A stretch of DNA of 64,000 nt from Myxococcales bacterium (lineage in GTDB: Bacteria; Myxococcota_A; Polyangia; Polyangiales; Ga0077539), in NCBI GenBank assembly GCA_016793325.1, contig JAEUKI010000091.1:62001-126000 (forward strand). Reading direction: 5' to 3'. Within the stretch, counting starts at the first letter, position 1. Every line of letters begins with the position of its first letter. The position numbers were made by a program, and so were the translations under genes. Positions 33,616 through 42,255 of this stretch are shown here, piece by piece. A model generated the notes under the pieces. That model was given only the letters and a program-made list of their open reading frames with translations. It was not told where the DNA came from and searched no databases.

Positions 33616-35892
33616 ATGTTCACTTCGCGAGGCGTGTGTCTGGTTGCGTTGGTCGCGAGCACCGCAGGGTGCGCCGCGAGCGAGAGCGATATCGCTGTGT
33701 CCGGGGTCGCGATCGCGGGTCGATGGACGCCTCCGGCGCGGACGCGCGCGATCTCGGATCCGCAGTTCGTTCCTGTGGTCGATCCGCCGCGCATCACGGG
33801 GAGCTGTATGAGCACGTGCCCGACGATGGTCTGGGGCACGTGCACCGATCGCGCGTGCACGGGCCCCATGACGGGCACCGTCGAGATCCAGCGGTACATC
33901 ATGAGCCGCTGGGGCTTCGTCGGCGCGGGCGGCAACTATACGTGCCGTCGCAACAGCAACCCGGCGAGCTGCGACTACCTCTCGGTGCACAGCATCGGCC
34001 GCGCGATGGACTTGATGATCCCGCTCGCGGGGCGCGACGCGGACAACACGCTCGGCGATCAGGTCGCCAACTGGCTCATCGAAAACGCGGAGTACGTCGG
34101 CATCCAGCGCGTCATTTGGGACGGCCGCTATTGGAACGGCAGCCGCGTCAACAATCACTTCTCGGACATCAGCTCGAGCGCGGATCAGCACGTCAATCAC
34201 ATCCACGCTGAGGTCAGCGTCGACGCGGCCAACCGACGCACGAGGTTCTTCACGATGGGCGCGCCGCCCATGACGTGTCCCGTCGTGTGTTACGGCAACG
34301 CCGCGGTGCGCGCGGACTGCTCGTTCACGGACTGCGCGGCGATGGGACAGGTGTGTGTTCCGGATCCGCCGCGGTGCGCGCCGACCGAAGCGCCAGCGGC
34401 CGTTCGCAACGCGGGCGCGGCGATCCCCGCAGCGACGCGCGTCGGCGGGCTCGTGCGGTACCAGCGCGTCGCGCCAGCGCGTATCTTCGACACGCGGATG
34501 GCGGCGACGTCGGCGCAGCTCGCGCGGTCCGACGGCGCGTCGAGCGGGCCGCTGACAGGGACGCGCACGGGCACGTTCGCGGCGTTTCCGGGGCTGCCTG
34601 CGGGGGCGACGGGCGTGTGGCTCAACGTGGCGGCCGTTCCGCAGACTGAACCGGGATTCATCTCGGTGTACCCCGCGGGATCGAACACCGACACGTCCAC
34701 GGTGAACTTCGCGCCTCCGTTGCCGAGAGCGAACGCGACGGCCATCGCGCTCGGAGCGGGTGGCGGCGTGACGTTTCGCTCGAACACCGCGGTCGACGTC
34801 ATCACGGACTTCACGGGCGCGTTCGCCCCGACGGGAATGGGCCTCCGAACGGTCTCTCCCACTCGCGTCGTCGACACGCGCGGAGCGTCGCCGATCGCGG
34901 CCAACGGGAGGCTCGAGGTCAACGTTCGCGCGCCGGCTGGAGCGCGGGGCGTGGTCGCGTCCGTCGCGGTTTTGCCGCGGGGAAACGCGGGATTCGTCAC
35001 GGCGTTCCCGTGCGATCAGCCGATGCCGGTCACGAGCAACATCAACCACGGCCCGACCAACGTCGTCGCCAACGCGGTGATCTCGACCATCTCCGGAACG
35101 TCGCTGTGCTTCCACTCGCTCGCCGAAGTGGACCTCGTCGTGGACGTGACGGGCTACCTCGTCGACGCGGGCGAGCTCTCGTTGCAGCTGCTCAATCCGC
35201 TGCGCGTGATGGACACGCGCAACGCGACGTCGATCTACAGCGGCCGCCTCGGCGCCGGGCAGATCGTCGAGATCCCCGTGTCTTCGATCGGCGGATTGCC
35301 CGCGGATCCCCGCGCGGTCCTCGCGAACATCACCACGGTCGAGGCCAGCGCGAACGGGTTCATCACGGCCTTCCCGTGTGGAACCACCACGCCCAACAGC
35401 TCGAGCCTCAACTACGCGACCGGGACGGTCAGCGGCTCGGCTGTCATCGCGCCGCTCGGATCGGGGCGCCTCTGCGTGTTCTCCTCGGCGCGCGCGCACG
35501 TGATCGTTGATTTGTTGGGCGTGTGGGTTCCCACCCCAGGCTCGACGCCGACGATGATGATGCCTCCGCCCGAGGACCCCGAAGATCCAGGGATGGACAG
35601 CGGCGTGGTGGGCCCTGCGCCCGACGCGAGCCTTCCCCCCAGCGACTCGGGCGTCGCGCCGACGGACGGAGGATCTCCTGCGACCGACGGTGCCGCCTCA
35701 CGCGACGGCAGCGCGAGCCGAGACGGCTCGACGATGGGTCCGCCCGCGATGGCGGGCTGCGGTTGTCGCACGACGAACCGCGACGGACGCGCGGGCGCGC
35801 TCGGCGTCGTGACGCTCGCAATGGCAGTGAATTTCCTGAGAAAGCGCCGATCGCGGGGCGTGACTCAGGGCTTCGGCCCGAAGAGCCAGTGA
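33616..35892 (+). CDS. Secreted surface protein: M15-like peptidase domain, three DTR repeats and GCGC-type sorting tail
   Basis: This 758-residue protein starts with a lipoprotein-like signal (lipobox TAGC, Cys19). Residues about 85-215 resemble a D,D-carboxypeptidase/M15 zinc fold: HSIGRAMDL (His125, Asp132) and HVNHIHAEV (His195, His197), with conserved Cys pairs (64-120). Three beta-rich repeats of about 125 residues follow, each opening with RI/V-x-DTR (289, 417, 530) and holding GFxTxxPxG and VIVDVTG-like strands, a repeat also seen in secreted actinobacterial hydrolases. A Pro/Asp/Ser linker leads to GCGC, a hydrophobic helix and RKRRSR, the MYXO-CTERM-type sorting signal. A perfect TTGACA lies at 33578. 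It overlaps the convergent gene by 28 bp. Confidence 0.85.
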   Translation: MFTSRGVCLVALVASTAGCAASESDIAVSGVAIAGRWTPPARTRAISDPQFVPVVDPPRITGSCMSTCPTMVWGTCTDRACTGPMTGTVEIQRYIMSRWGFVGAGGNYTCRRNSNPASCDYLSVHSIGRAMDLMIPLAGRDADNTLGDQVANWLIENAEYVGIQRVIWDGRYWNGSRVNNHFSDISSSADQHVNHIHAEVSVDAANRRTRFFTMGAPPMTCPVVCYGNAAVRADCSFTDCAAMGQVCVPDPPRCAPTEAPAAVRNAGAAIPAATRVGGLVRYQRVAPARIFDTRMAATSAQLARSDGASSGPLTGTRTGTFAAFPGLPAGATGVWLNVAAVPQTEPGFISVYPAGSNTDTSTVNFAPPLPRANATAIALGAGGGVTFRSNTAVDVITDFTGAFAPTGMGLRTVSPTRVVDTRGASPIAANGRLEVNVRAPAGARGVVASVAVLPRGNAGFVTAFPCDQPMPVTSNINHGPTNVVANAVISTISGTSLCFHSLAEVDLVVDVTGYLVDAGELSLQLLNPLRVMDTRNATSIYSGRLGAGQIVEIPVSSIGGLPADPRAVLANITTVEASANGFITAFPCGTTTPNSSSLNYATGTVSGSAVIAPLGSGRLCVFSSARAHVIVDLLGVWVPTPGSTPTMMMPPPEDPEDPGMDSGVVGPAPDASLPPSDSGVAPTDGGSPATDGAASRDGSASRDGSTMGPPAMAGCGCRTTNRDGRAGALGVVTLAMAVNFLRKRRSRGVTQGFGPKSQ

Positions 35893-38249
35893 CGGCCGAG
35901 GGTCCATCCCAAGAAGCGTCGCGCCTCGCGTCCCTCGAAGCGCGCGGCGCCCTTCGCGTCGAAGCGTCCGTCGTCGATGCACAGCGCGAGGCCGTCGACC
36001 GCCGGCGCGAAGTTCGTTCGAAACGGCTCCTTCGCCTTCGCGAGGTCGCCTCGGAGCGCGCGGACAAACGCCTTCTGCTGCGCCTCGGGGAGCAGCGCGA
36101 GAAAGAACACCATCTGCCGCCACGCGTACGCCGTGTTCTTCAGCCGCACGAGCTGCGGGCGGCCGAGGGGTAGCTTCTGCGCGTGCTGCTCGAGGATCCA
36201 CTGGGCGTTGCGCAGCGCCATCTCGAAGAGCGTCGCCTCGCCCAAGCGCTCCTTCAGCGACAGCTCGTCGAAGAGCGGGGCGAGGTTGTGCGTGGTCAAG
36301 AGCTGCTGCTGCTCGATGATCGTGCCGTTGTACGCGACGGACCAAGTCCCAGGGTTTTCGCCGGCGAGCCGCGTGCAGAGCGCAGCGAACGCGTCGACGC
36401 CGCCGTAGCGCCCCTTGGTGATCTGCATCGCGAGCACTTCGTCGAAGGGCAAGCCGTAGTAGCGCTCGTAGAGCGTCCCGCGGAGCATCTTCGCGCTCAC
36501 CTTGGCGGCCGAGACGAACTTCTCGCTGAACGCGCCCATGAAGATGTCCGCGGCGAGCTCCTCGACGATGGGCACCTTCGACTCGGCGCCCTTCGAGAGC
36601 GCGAGAAACTCCTGCAAGAGCTTGTTCGGCAAGATCCGCTCGGAGAAGCTTCGGATCGCGAGCTCAGCGAGCTGCGCAAACGTCTGTCGCGACTGCTCGA
36701 CGGTGTCGAGCGAGCGCGATCGGTGCGCGTCGATCGCTGCGATCCAAGGGAGCTCCTCGAGCTGCACCTGCTTCGCGAGGTTCAACAAGAGCAGCGAGCG
36801 ACGGCGACGAAACGCTGCGTAGGTCGCTGCGTACACGCGACGCAAGCGCGGGTTGGTGATGCCCGCGGCGCGCACTTGCGCGGTGACCTTCGGCGCGAGG
36901 ATCGCGAGGACTTCTCCCGAGCCGACCACGCCGCGCGAGACGAGCTCGTCGAGCGTCGCCTCCAGCGCGCGCGCCAACGTGCGCTCGAATCCTGCGGGAA
37001 CGTGGGTCCCCGCCGGGGCTCCCGCGCTGGCCTCGCTGGGTTCGACCGCGGTCATGTAGGGCTCGATCGCGCTCACGCCGAGCTCGCGCTCGACCTTCGA
37101 GAGCCGCGCGGCCACGACGTGCGCGATCGCAGCGTCGAGCGGCAGCGCGCGCACGCGGGCCTGCTCGTCGCGGAGCTTCGCGAGCTTCGGCGATCCAGGC
37201 GCGCCGCGCTTGTGCAGGGCAGTGGCCAACATCCGACGCACGTGACGCTCTCCGCCGCCCAGCGAGCGGCCGGTGGCCAGCGTCTCGAGCGCGCGATAGA
37301 GCGTGGCGAAGCTCTCTTTGTTGGACGTGAACCTCTTCGACGGCGACGCGGCGTACATTTGGTCAGCGATTTCGCTGACGAGCGCGCGAGCGCGCGCGGA
37401 CCACTCGGGGGTGATCTTCGCGCCCACGGTCCCGCCGTCGACGACGTGGTTGCCCTTGGCGTCGCGGACGAGCGAGCCCACTTCGTCGCGCGCGAGCGTG
37501 ACGGGGGCGCTCAGCGTCTCGCAGAGCATCGCGATGACTCGGTCTTGCAGAGGGCCCCACGCGAGCGAGGCGCGCATCGCGGTGATGTCCCTCGGCGTGC
37601 GCTTGGCGCGGAGCTTGTCTGCGACGTCGTGCGCGGACTGCAGGCTCACGACGGAGGCCTCGGGCGCGGGGCGATCGTTTTCGATCGGATAGAACCGCAG
37701 TCGATCGAAATAGGGCGCGATGGCCTCGAGGACGTTCGCGGCCGCGGCGCGCTCGCCACGGTCGAGCAGCCACGCGACGACGAGCAGCGCGCCCTCCTCG
37801 GGGAGGTTCACGCGAAACGTTCCGTCGCGCATGCGCGCGATGAGCGCGGCGAGGCCCGCCTCGGTCAGCGCGTGCGCGTTGAGCGCGGCGCGCTCGGTCG
37901 CAAACGAGCTCACGAAGCGCGCGCCCTCGGGCGTGCTCGCGAGCGCCGAAAGAGCGGCGGTCTCGTGCTCGACGAGGGGGCCGTTGGCCAGGAGATTTCC
38001 TGTGGCGAAGCCGCCCTTCACGACTTCGAGCGTGGCCCACGCAGGGGCGCCCTTCACGGGCGTCCGCGAGCCCACGGCGAGCTCGCCCGAGAGCATGCCC
38101 TCGAGCGCCGCGGTGAACCGCTGGATCTTCGCGTTTGCAGCGGCGCGCGTCGCGGCGTCTTCGTTGCTCGACGCGGTCTCGAGCGCGCGCGCGATGAGCC
38201 CGGCGATGTAGCCGGGGTTCGGAGTGACAGCCCTTCCCTCGTCGCTCAT
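35865..38249 (-). CDS. Large hypothetical helical protein
   Basis: I do not recognise this 794-residue protein. It has no signal peptide or membrane segment and reads as almost entirely alpha-helical, with Ala/Leu/Arg-rich helices and several Arg clusters (AAFRRRRSLLLLNLAKQVQLEELPW). The C-terminus ends near FGPKP. The ATG at 38249 (MSDEGRAVTPNPGYI) is chosen because upstream sequence runs into the tRNA-like region. It overlaps the surface-protein gene end by 28 bp, so the two are convergent. Confidence 0.8.
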   Translation of the reverse strand: MSDEGRAVTPNPGYIAGLIARALETASSNEDAATRAAANAKIQRFTAALEGMLSGELAVGSRTPVKGAPAWATLEVVKGGFATGNLLANGPLVEHETAALSALASTPEGARFVSSFATERAALNAHALTEAGLAALIARMRDGTFRVNLPEEGALLVVAWLLDRGERAAAANVLEAIAPYFDRLRFYPIENDRPAPEASVVSLQSAHDVADKLRAKRTPRDITAMRASLAWGPLQDRVIAMLCETLSAPVTLARDEVGSLVRDAKGNHVVDGGTVGAKITPEWSARARALVSEIADQMYAASPSKRFTSNKESFATLYRALETLATGRSLGGGERHVRRMLATALHKRGAPGSPKLAKLRDEQARVRALPLDAAIAHVVAARLSKVERELGVSAIEPYMTAVEPSEASAGAPAGTHVPAGFERTLARALEATLDELVSRGVVGSGEVLAILAPKVTAQVRAAGITNPRLRRVYAATYAAFRRRRSLLLLNLAKQVQLEELPWIAAIDAHRSRSLDTVEQSRQTFAQLAELAIRSFSERILPNKLLQEFLALSKGAESKVPIVEELAADIFMGAFSEKFVSAAKVSAKMLRGTLYERYYGLPFDEVLAMQITKGRYGGVDAFAALCTRLAGENPGTWSVAYNGTIIEQQQLLTTHNLAPLFDELSLKERLGEATLFEMALRNAQWILEQHAQKLPLGRPQLVRLKNTAYAWRQMVFFLALLPEAQQKAFVRALRGDLAKAKEPFRTNFAPAVDGLALCIDDGRFDAKGAARFEGREARRFLGWTLGRHWLFGPKP

Positions 38250-38348
38250 TCGAATGGTTCTCGCTTTCGGACCACGGCCACGGCTCCGCCTTCTGTTTGC
38301 GACACACGGGATGTCGCGGAGTTGGCAGAGGCACGAGAGGCCTCGCGG

Positions 38349-38422
38349 ACCGCGTGGCAGGAGTTGCACCTGCGCCGGCCGGGTAAGCAGCCCGGCTCTC
38401 TCACTAGCTGAGTTACACGCGG
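38349..38422 (-). tRNA. tRNA-like cloverleaf (anticodon loop CTGCTTA), possibly degenerate
   Basis: A 74-nt cloverleaf folds on the minus strand. The acceptor CCGCGTG/CACGCGG (7 of 7), anticodon stem CCGGG/CCCGG (5 of 5) and T stem GCAGG/CCTGC (5 of 5) are perfect, with a 5-nt variable loop. Core tRNA bases are partly missing: the D stem has only 3 pairs, there is no GG in the D loop, the T loop is TGCAACT, and position 37 is T rather than a purine. The anticodon would be GCT, yet Ser tRNAs need a long variable arm. It may be a pseudo-tRNA or an unusual tRNA. Confidence 0.4.
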
Positions 38423-38490
38423 AGAGATGGTCGACCTTCGCGATCCGCGTCGCGCCTGTCAACCCTGCGCTTCGATGAATCGCGCGACGA

Positions 38491-38994
38491 TCACAGGCCG
38501 CGCGACCAGGCTGCGAGCGTCTGCGCTGCAGAGAGGGTCGTCGCGATCTCGACGACGCCGCGCTGCGGATCCGTGATGCGCACGAGTCGCCCTGGCTCCA
38601 TCCCACGCTCGCCCGAAAACGTGGTCCCCGCGTCGCCGATGTCCTCGACCATGGGGCGCGGCGTCGGGCCGAAGATGTACACGTCGCCGCCCATCTCGTG
38701 GTTCTTGATGTAGAGCCGGCCCTGGTCGCTGAGGCCGACGATGATCTGCTTGCCGCCGACGGTCATCCCGACCATGGCCGCAGCGACGTGCGCGCCGGCG
38801 CTCACGTTGACGTGCCAGCCGCCGAACCAGAGGTGCGCGACGGACTCGCCGGGGGGCATTCCGAACATGCGCTGGTACTGGCCCTTCGCGCCGCCGCGGG
38901 CGAAGAAGTACGCGTAGCCGCCGAACATCATCAGCCCCACGAGCACCGCGGGAATCCAAGTGGGAAATCCGTCTTCCATCTCGGCCGCGTTCAT
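38491..38994 (-). CDS. Hypothetical protein with one N-terminal membrane segment
   Basis: This protein of about 167 residues has a short acidic N-terminus then one transmembrane helix (FPTWIPAVLVGLMMFGGYAYFF), with the C-terminal about 130 residues predicted outside the membrane and beta-rich (VGGKQIIVGLSDQGRLYIKN, RLVRITDPQRGVVEIATTL). The family is not recognised. The ATG at 38994 is preferred over 39057 as it gives the usual short cytoplasmic stretch. It is divergent from the Rieske gene with a gap of about 80 bp. Confidence 0.72.
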   Translation of the reverse strand: MNAAEMEDGFPTWIPAVLVGLMMFGGYAYFFARGGAKGQYQRMFGMPPGESVAHLWFGGWHVNVSAGAHVAAAMVGMTVGGKQIIVGLSDQGRLYIKNHEMGGDVYIFGPTPRPMVEDIGDAGTTFSGERGMEPGRLVRITDPQRGVVEIATTLSAAQTLAAWSRGL

Positions 38995-39075
38995 ACGAAC
39001 GAACGTCGAGGGCGAACAAGTTTCGCGATGCGCGATTCGGTGCAACCGCTCGGGCAACGGGACATCCGACGTGCT

Positions 39076-40074
39076 GTGAGCACGTCAGCGTCGGCGCCGT
39101 GTCAGGACGAAACCGAGTACGCCCCCGGTTGGTACGCGATCGCAGAGCCACGAGAAATCCCTGCGGATCGCCCCGTGAAGCTCCGTCGCTTCGGCGTAGA
39201 TCTCGTGTTGTTTCGCGACAAAGACGGCTCGATCGCGTGCCTCGACGATCGCTGCAAGCACCGCGGAGCCTCCCTCGCGCTCGGCAACGTGAAGGACGGC
39301 TGCGTCGCGTGCCCGTTTCACGGGTTCGAGTTCGACGCGAAGGGCGAGTGCAAGCACCTCCCGGTGCTCGGCGCGGGCGCGAAGATCCCGAAGGCGATGA
39401 ACACGCGCGCGTACACCGTGCGCGAGCAAGACGATTGGCTCTGGCTGTACTGGGGCGAATTCTCCGGCGAATTGCCGGAGATTCCGCGGTTCGAGCACTT
39501 GTACACGAGCAAGCGTCGCGCGCACACGATCGTTCGCGAGTGGAGCGCGAGCTTCGTCCGCGTGATCGAGAACCAGCTCGACCCGTTTCACTTGCCCTTC
39601 GTTCACAAGAGCACGATCGGCCGAAACATGCCGCCCGCGATGACGGTGAACTACGTCGAAGAGGGCTCGCGCATCACCGCGTGGCCGGGCGAGGCGCGGA
39701 CCGACAAGCACGCGGGGTTCTTCATCGAGTTTTGTTGGGCCAATCTCTGGGTCAATCACATCAGCGACCAGCTCGACATCGTCGCGGTGTTCGCGCCGAT
39801 CGACGCGACGCACACGCGCACGTACCTGCGAACGTTTCAGGGCTTCGTGACGATCCCTGTGCTCGGATGGATCGTCGACCGCGTGATGGCGCTCTCCAAC
39901 GTGAAGATCTTCGCGCAGGACGAGGGCGTCGTCGTCTCGCAGCCACAGTCGCCGCTGCTCGCGACGGACGAGGTGCTTGTGAAGGCCGACGGGGCGATCA
40001 TCGCGTTTCGCAAGATGTACGCGCGCGCGCTTCGATCGCGAGAGCCTGTCGAGAGCGATCGCGCCGCAGAGTGA
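39076..40074 (+). CDS. Rieske non-heme iron oxygenase (alpha-subunit type)
   Basis: The N-terminal Rieske [2Fe-2S] domain shows CKHRGA (Cys60-x-His62) and CPFHGFEF (Cys79-x2-His82). The catalytic domain shows the mononuclear iron motif ENQLDPFHLPFVH (Asp169, His172, His177). The chain of about 332 residues resembles the pheophorbide/choline-monooxygenase-like branch rather than aromatic dioxygenases. It hydroxylates or demethylates an unknown substrate with O2 and a reductase that is not in this window. The GTG at 39076 starts just before the conserved YAPGWYAIAEP; an ATG at 39028 would add 16 residues. Confidence 0.9.
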   Translation: MSTSASAPCQDETEYAPGWYAIAEPREIPADRPVKLRRFGVDLVLFRDKDGSIACLDDRCKHRGASLALGNVKDGCVACPFHGFEFDAKGECKHLPVLGAGAKIPKAMNTRAYTVREQDDWLWLYWGEFSGELPEIPRFEHLYTSKRRAHTIVREWSASFVRVIENQLDPFHLPFVHKSTIGRNMPPAMTVNYVEEGSRITAWPGEARTDKHAGFFIEFCWANLWVNHISDQLDIVAVFAPIDATHTRTYLRTFQGFVTIPVLGWIVDRVMALSNVKIFAQDEGVVVSQPQSPLLATDEVLVKADGAIIAFRKMYARALRSREPVESDRAAE

Positions 40075-40104
40075 GCGCCCGTCGCGCGCGACGTGTGGCC
40101 GCGC

Positions 40105-40110
40105 TACGAT
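40105..40110 (+). promoter_or_regulatory. Probable -10 hexamer TACGAT, decides the Uma2 start
   Basis: The hexamer overlaps the ATG at 40109 and lies 7 nt before the ATG at 40118, so the second ATG is preferred. Confidence 0.45.
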
Positions 40111-40117
40111 GCTGCCC

Positions 40118-40912
40118 ATGAGCGCTGCTGCTCGAAAGATTCCGCTCACATGGGAGGTCACCTACGCCCCCGAGGCGTGGGAGATCGAGGACGACGTCAA
40201 GGTGCCGCAGGCGGTGTATCAGGGGGAGATCGCCCGGGATCTCATCGATGTGCTGAAGACTCGCGCGGAGACGACCGGCGCGCCGTGGGGCGTCGGAGGG
40301 GACTTCGCGCTTCGGTGGGACGAGGAGCACCCCAAGGTCGGCGTCGACCCGGATGTGTATCTCGTCGAGCCTCCGCTGCCGCGAGGTTTGCTCGAAAAGA
40401 GCCTGCGCACGTGGATCGAGGGACACACGGCGCCGCGGCTGGTGATCGAGGTCGTGAGCGACAGCACGAGCGACGAAGACTACATCCACAAGCCCGCCCG
40501 CTACGCTGCGTGCGGGATCAAAGAGCTGTGGGTGTTCGACCCGCTGAAGATCGGCCCCACGGGCGGACCTGCGTTTCGTCTGCAAATTTGGCGACGAGAC
40601 GCGGGTGGTGGCCTTCGCCGAACGTATGCGGGCGAGGGGCCAGCGTTCAGCGAAGAGCTCGGCGCGTGGCTTGTCGTGCAAGAGGGCGGGATGCGTCTTC
40701 GCATCGCAGACGATGCCCGCGCGACGCACGTGTGGCCCACGGCCGCCGAGAGAGAGAGGGCGGAGAAGGAGCGCGAGCGCGCGGAGAAGGAGCGCGAGCG
40801 CGAGCGGGCTGACTTCGAGCACGAGCGCGCGGAGAAAGAGCGCGCTGAGAAAGAAGCGCTGGCCGACGAAATCGCTCGGTTGAAGGCGGAGCTCGCAGCG
40901 ACGAAGCGCTGA
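40118..40912 (+). CDS. Uma2-family (DUF820) putative restriction-like endonuclease with charged coiled-coil tail
   Basis: This 264-residue protein has an N-terminal PD-(D/E)xK-like fold of the Uma2 family: VGVDPDVYLVEPP (Asp77/Asp79), PRLVIEVVSDST (Glu111), DYIHKPARYAACGIKELWVFDP (Lys125). The C-terminal 70 residues are a highly charged coiled coil with the repeat ERAEKER, a tail often seen on Uma2 proteins. Uma2 genes are abundant in cyanobacteria and myxobacteria; whether they cut DNA in vivo is unsettled. The ATG at 40118 follows from the upstream hexamer. Confidence 0.9.
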   Translation: MSAAARKIPLTWEVTYAPEAWEIEDDVKVPQAVYQGEIARDLIDVLKTRAETTGAPWGVGGDFALRWDEEHPKVGVDPDVYLVEPPLPRGLLEKSLRTWIEGHTAPRLVIEVVSDSTSDEDYIHKPARYAACGIKELWVFDPLKIGPTGGPAFRLQIWRRDAGGGLRRTYAGEGPAFSEELGAWLVVQEGGMRLRIADDARATHVWPTAAERERAEKERERAEKERERERADFEHERAEKERAEKEALADEIARLKAELAATKR

Positions 40913-40953
40913 CGGAGCGCGCGTGGCGCTCGACCGCGCGTTCGGTTCGCCGG

Positions 40954-40959
40954 TAGAAT
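40954..40959 (+). promoter_or_regulatory. Probable -10 hexamer TAGAAT of the 41-46 kb operon
   Basis: TAGAAT lies 8 nt before the ATG at 40968. Confidence 0.45.
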
Positions 40960-40967
40960 CCGAGGGC

Positions 40968-42248
40968 ATGCTCAGGTTTTCGGCGTCTCGTGGCTCTTGG
41001 CTTGTTGCGATCACCGCGGCGCTCGCGGCGTGCAGTCCTTCACCAGCGACGGACTCTGGCGTGGACACGGGGGTCGCGCAGGACAGCGCGTCGTCGGATG
41101 TGGCCGACGCGACGGTGTCGATGGACGTCGCGGATGGCGCGATCGACGACAGCGCGTCGCCGACGGACACGGGCGTCAGTCGCTACACGTTTCCGGACGC
41201 GATCCCGATGGTGGGCGACCCGAGCGCGATCGATCCGCGCGTTCGCGGGCCATTTCGCACGGGATATCGCGTGCTGATGCACACGTACACGCCGCGCGGA
41301 TCGCGTACGCCGAGGACCATTCCGGTGCACATCTGGTACCCCACGTGGGCGCTCACGGGACCGACGGTGACGTACCAGCGCCTCGTGGTGGATCGCGAGT
41401 CGTTTCGTGACGCGCCGCCCGCGCCGCCCGCGCACGCGATGGGCTACCCAGTGCACGTGTTCTCGCACGGCGACCGAGGCTTCGGTGGAACGACCGCGTT
41501 CTTGTGCCGGTATTTCGCGTCGCACGGCTGGGTCACGATCGCGCCCGATCACGTTGGAAACACGCTCTCGGACACGCCTTCGCCGCGGCCGTACGCGCTC
41601 TATCACCTCCGTTCGCAGGACGTGAGCGCCGCCCTCGACGCGATCGACGCGCTGCCGATGACCGACCCGCTCAAGCAATTGGGCGCGCTCCGCACGACGC
41701 GCACGGTGCTCTCGGGCCACTCGTTCGGGACGCACACGGTCTGGACCAGCGCCGGCGCCACGTTCGACGTCGAGCGCATTCGCCCGAGCTGCACCGCGGC
41801 CAACGCGTGCACGCCCGAGGACATGACCGCGTTCGGACAGAACTACCGCGACGCGCGGTTCGTCGCGGGGATCCCGATGGCTGGGTCGATCAACCGCAAT
41901 CTCTTCGGACCGACGGGGCACGAGTCCGTCACGACCGTGATGTCCATGCCGCGCGCGTTTCCCATGCTCGCGATGAGCGGAACAGCGGACCCCGTCGGCG
42001 CCGAAGGCCAGTTCGACTCCACCGCGCCGATGCCGCTCACGTGGCTCGACATCCGCGGCGCGTGTCATCAGTTCTTCGCGATCGGGGCGTGCACGGACAT
42101 TCCGGACGCGGACCAAGATCGCATCGTCGGCGCGTGGGCCCTCGCGTTCGCGCGGCGCCACGTCCTCGACGATGCCACAATGCACGTACGATCCCTGCTC
42201 GACGGCTCGGCCCCAGTGTCCGACCGCGTGGCCTTGCGCTCTCGATGA
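40968..42248 (+). CDS. Alpha/beta-hydrolase lipoprotein (PAF-acetylhydrolase/lipase-like)
   Basis: This protein of about 426 residues has a lipoprotein signal (hydrophobic WLVAITAALAAC, lipobox LAAC) and an Asp/Ala/Thr-rich linker. The hydrolase core resembles bacterial PAF acetylhydrolase-like lipases: HVFSHGDRGFGG (oxyanion), the elbow LSGHSFGTHTV with catalytic Ser, an Asp in the acid loop (SGTADPVGAEG) and a late His (ACHQFF). It would cleave an ester outside the cytoplasm. The stop is 7 bp before the next gene, so it probably leads the DUF1592/DUF1552 operon. Confidence 0.85.
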   Translation: MLRFSASRGSWLVAITAALAACSPSPATDSGVDTGVAQDSASSDVADATVSMDVADGAIDDSASPTDTGVSRYTFPDAIPMVGDPSAIDPRVRGPFRTGYRVLMHTYTPRGSRTPRTIPVHIWYPTWALTGPTVTYQRLVVDRESFRDAPPAPPAHAMGYPVHVFSHGDRGFGGTTAFLCRYFASHGWVTIAPDHVGNTLSDTPSPRPYALYHLRSQDVSAALDAIDALPMTDPLKQLGALRTTRTVLSGHSFGTHTVWTSAGATFDVERIRPSCTAANACTPEDMTAFGQNYRDARFVAGIPMAGSINRNLFGPTGHESVTTVMSMPRAFPMLAMSGTADPVGAEGQFDSTAPMPLTWLDIRGACHQFFAIGACTDIPDADQDRIVGAWALAFARRHVLDDATMHVRSLLDGSAPVSDRVALRSR

Positions 42249-42255
42249 GACGACT

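Noticed and set aside
31390..35499. 1369-residue minus-strand open frame
   Set aside because: It is antisense to three well-supported genes and has only Arg/His/Glu-rich sequence with no motif.
40740..40890. Repeated GCGGAGAAGGAGCGCGA-type units as a CRISPR or tandem repeat
   Set aside because: They are in frame and encode the ERAEKER coiled coil of the Uma2 protein.
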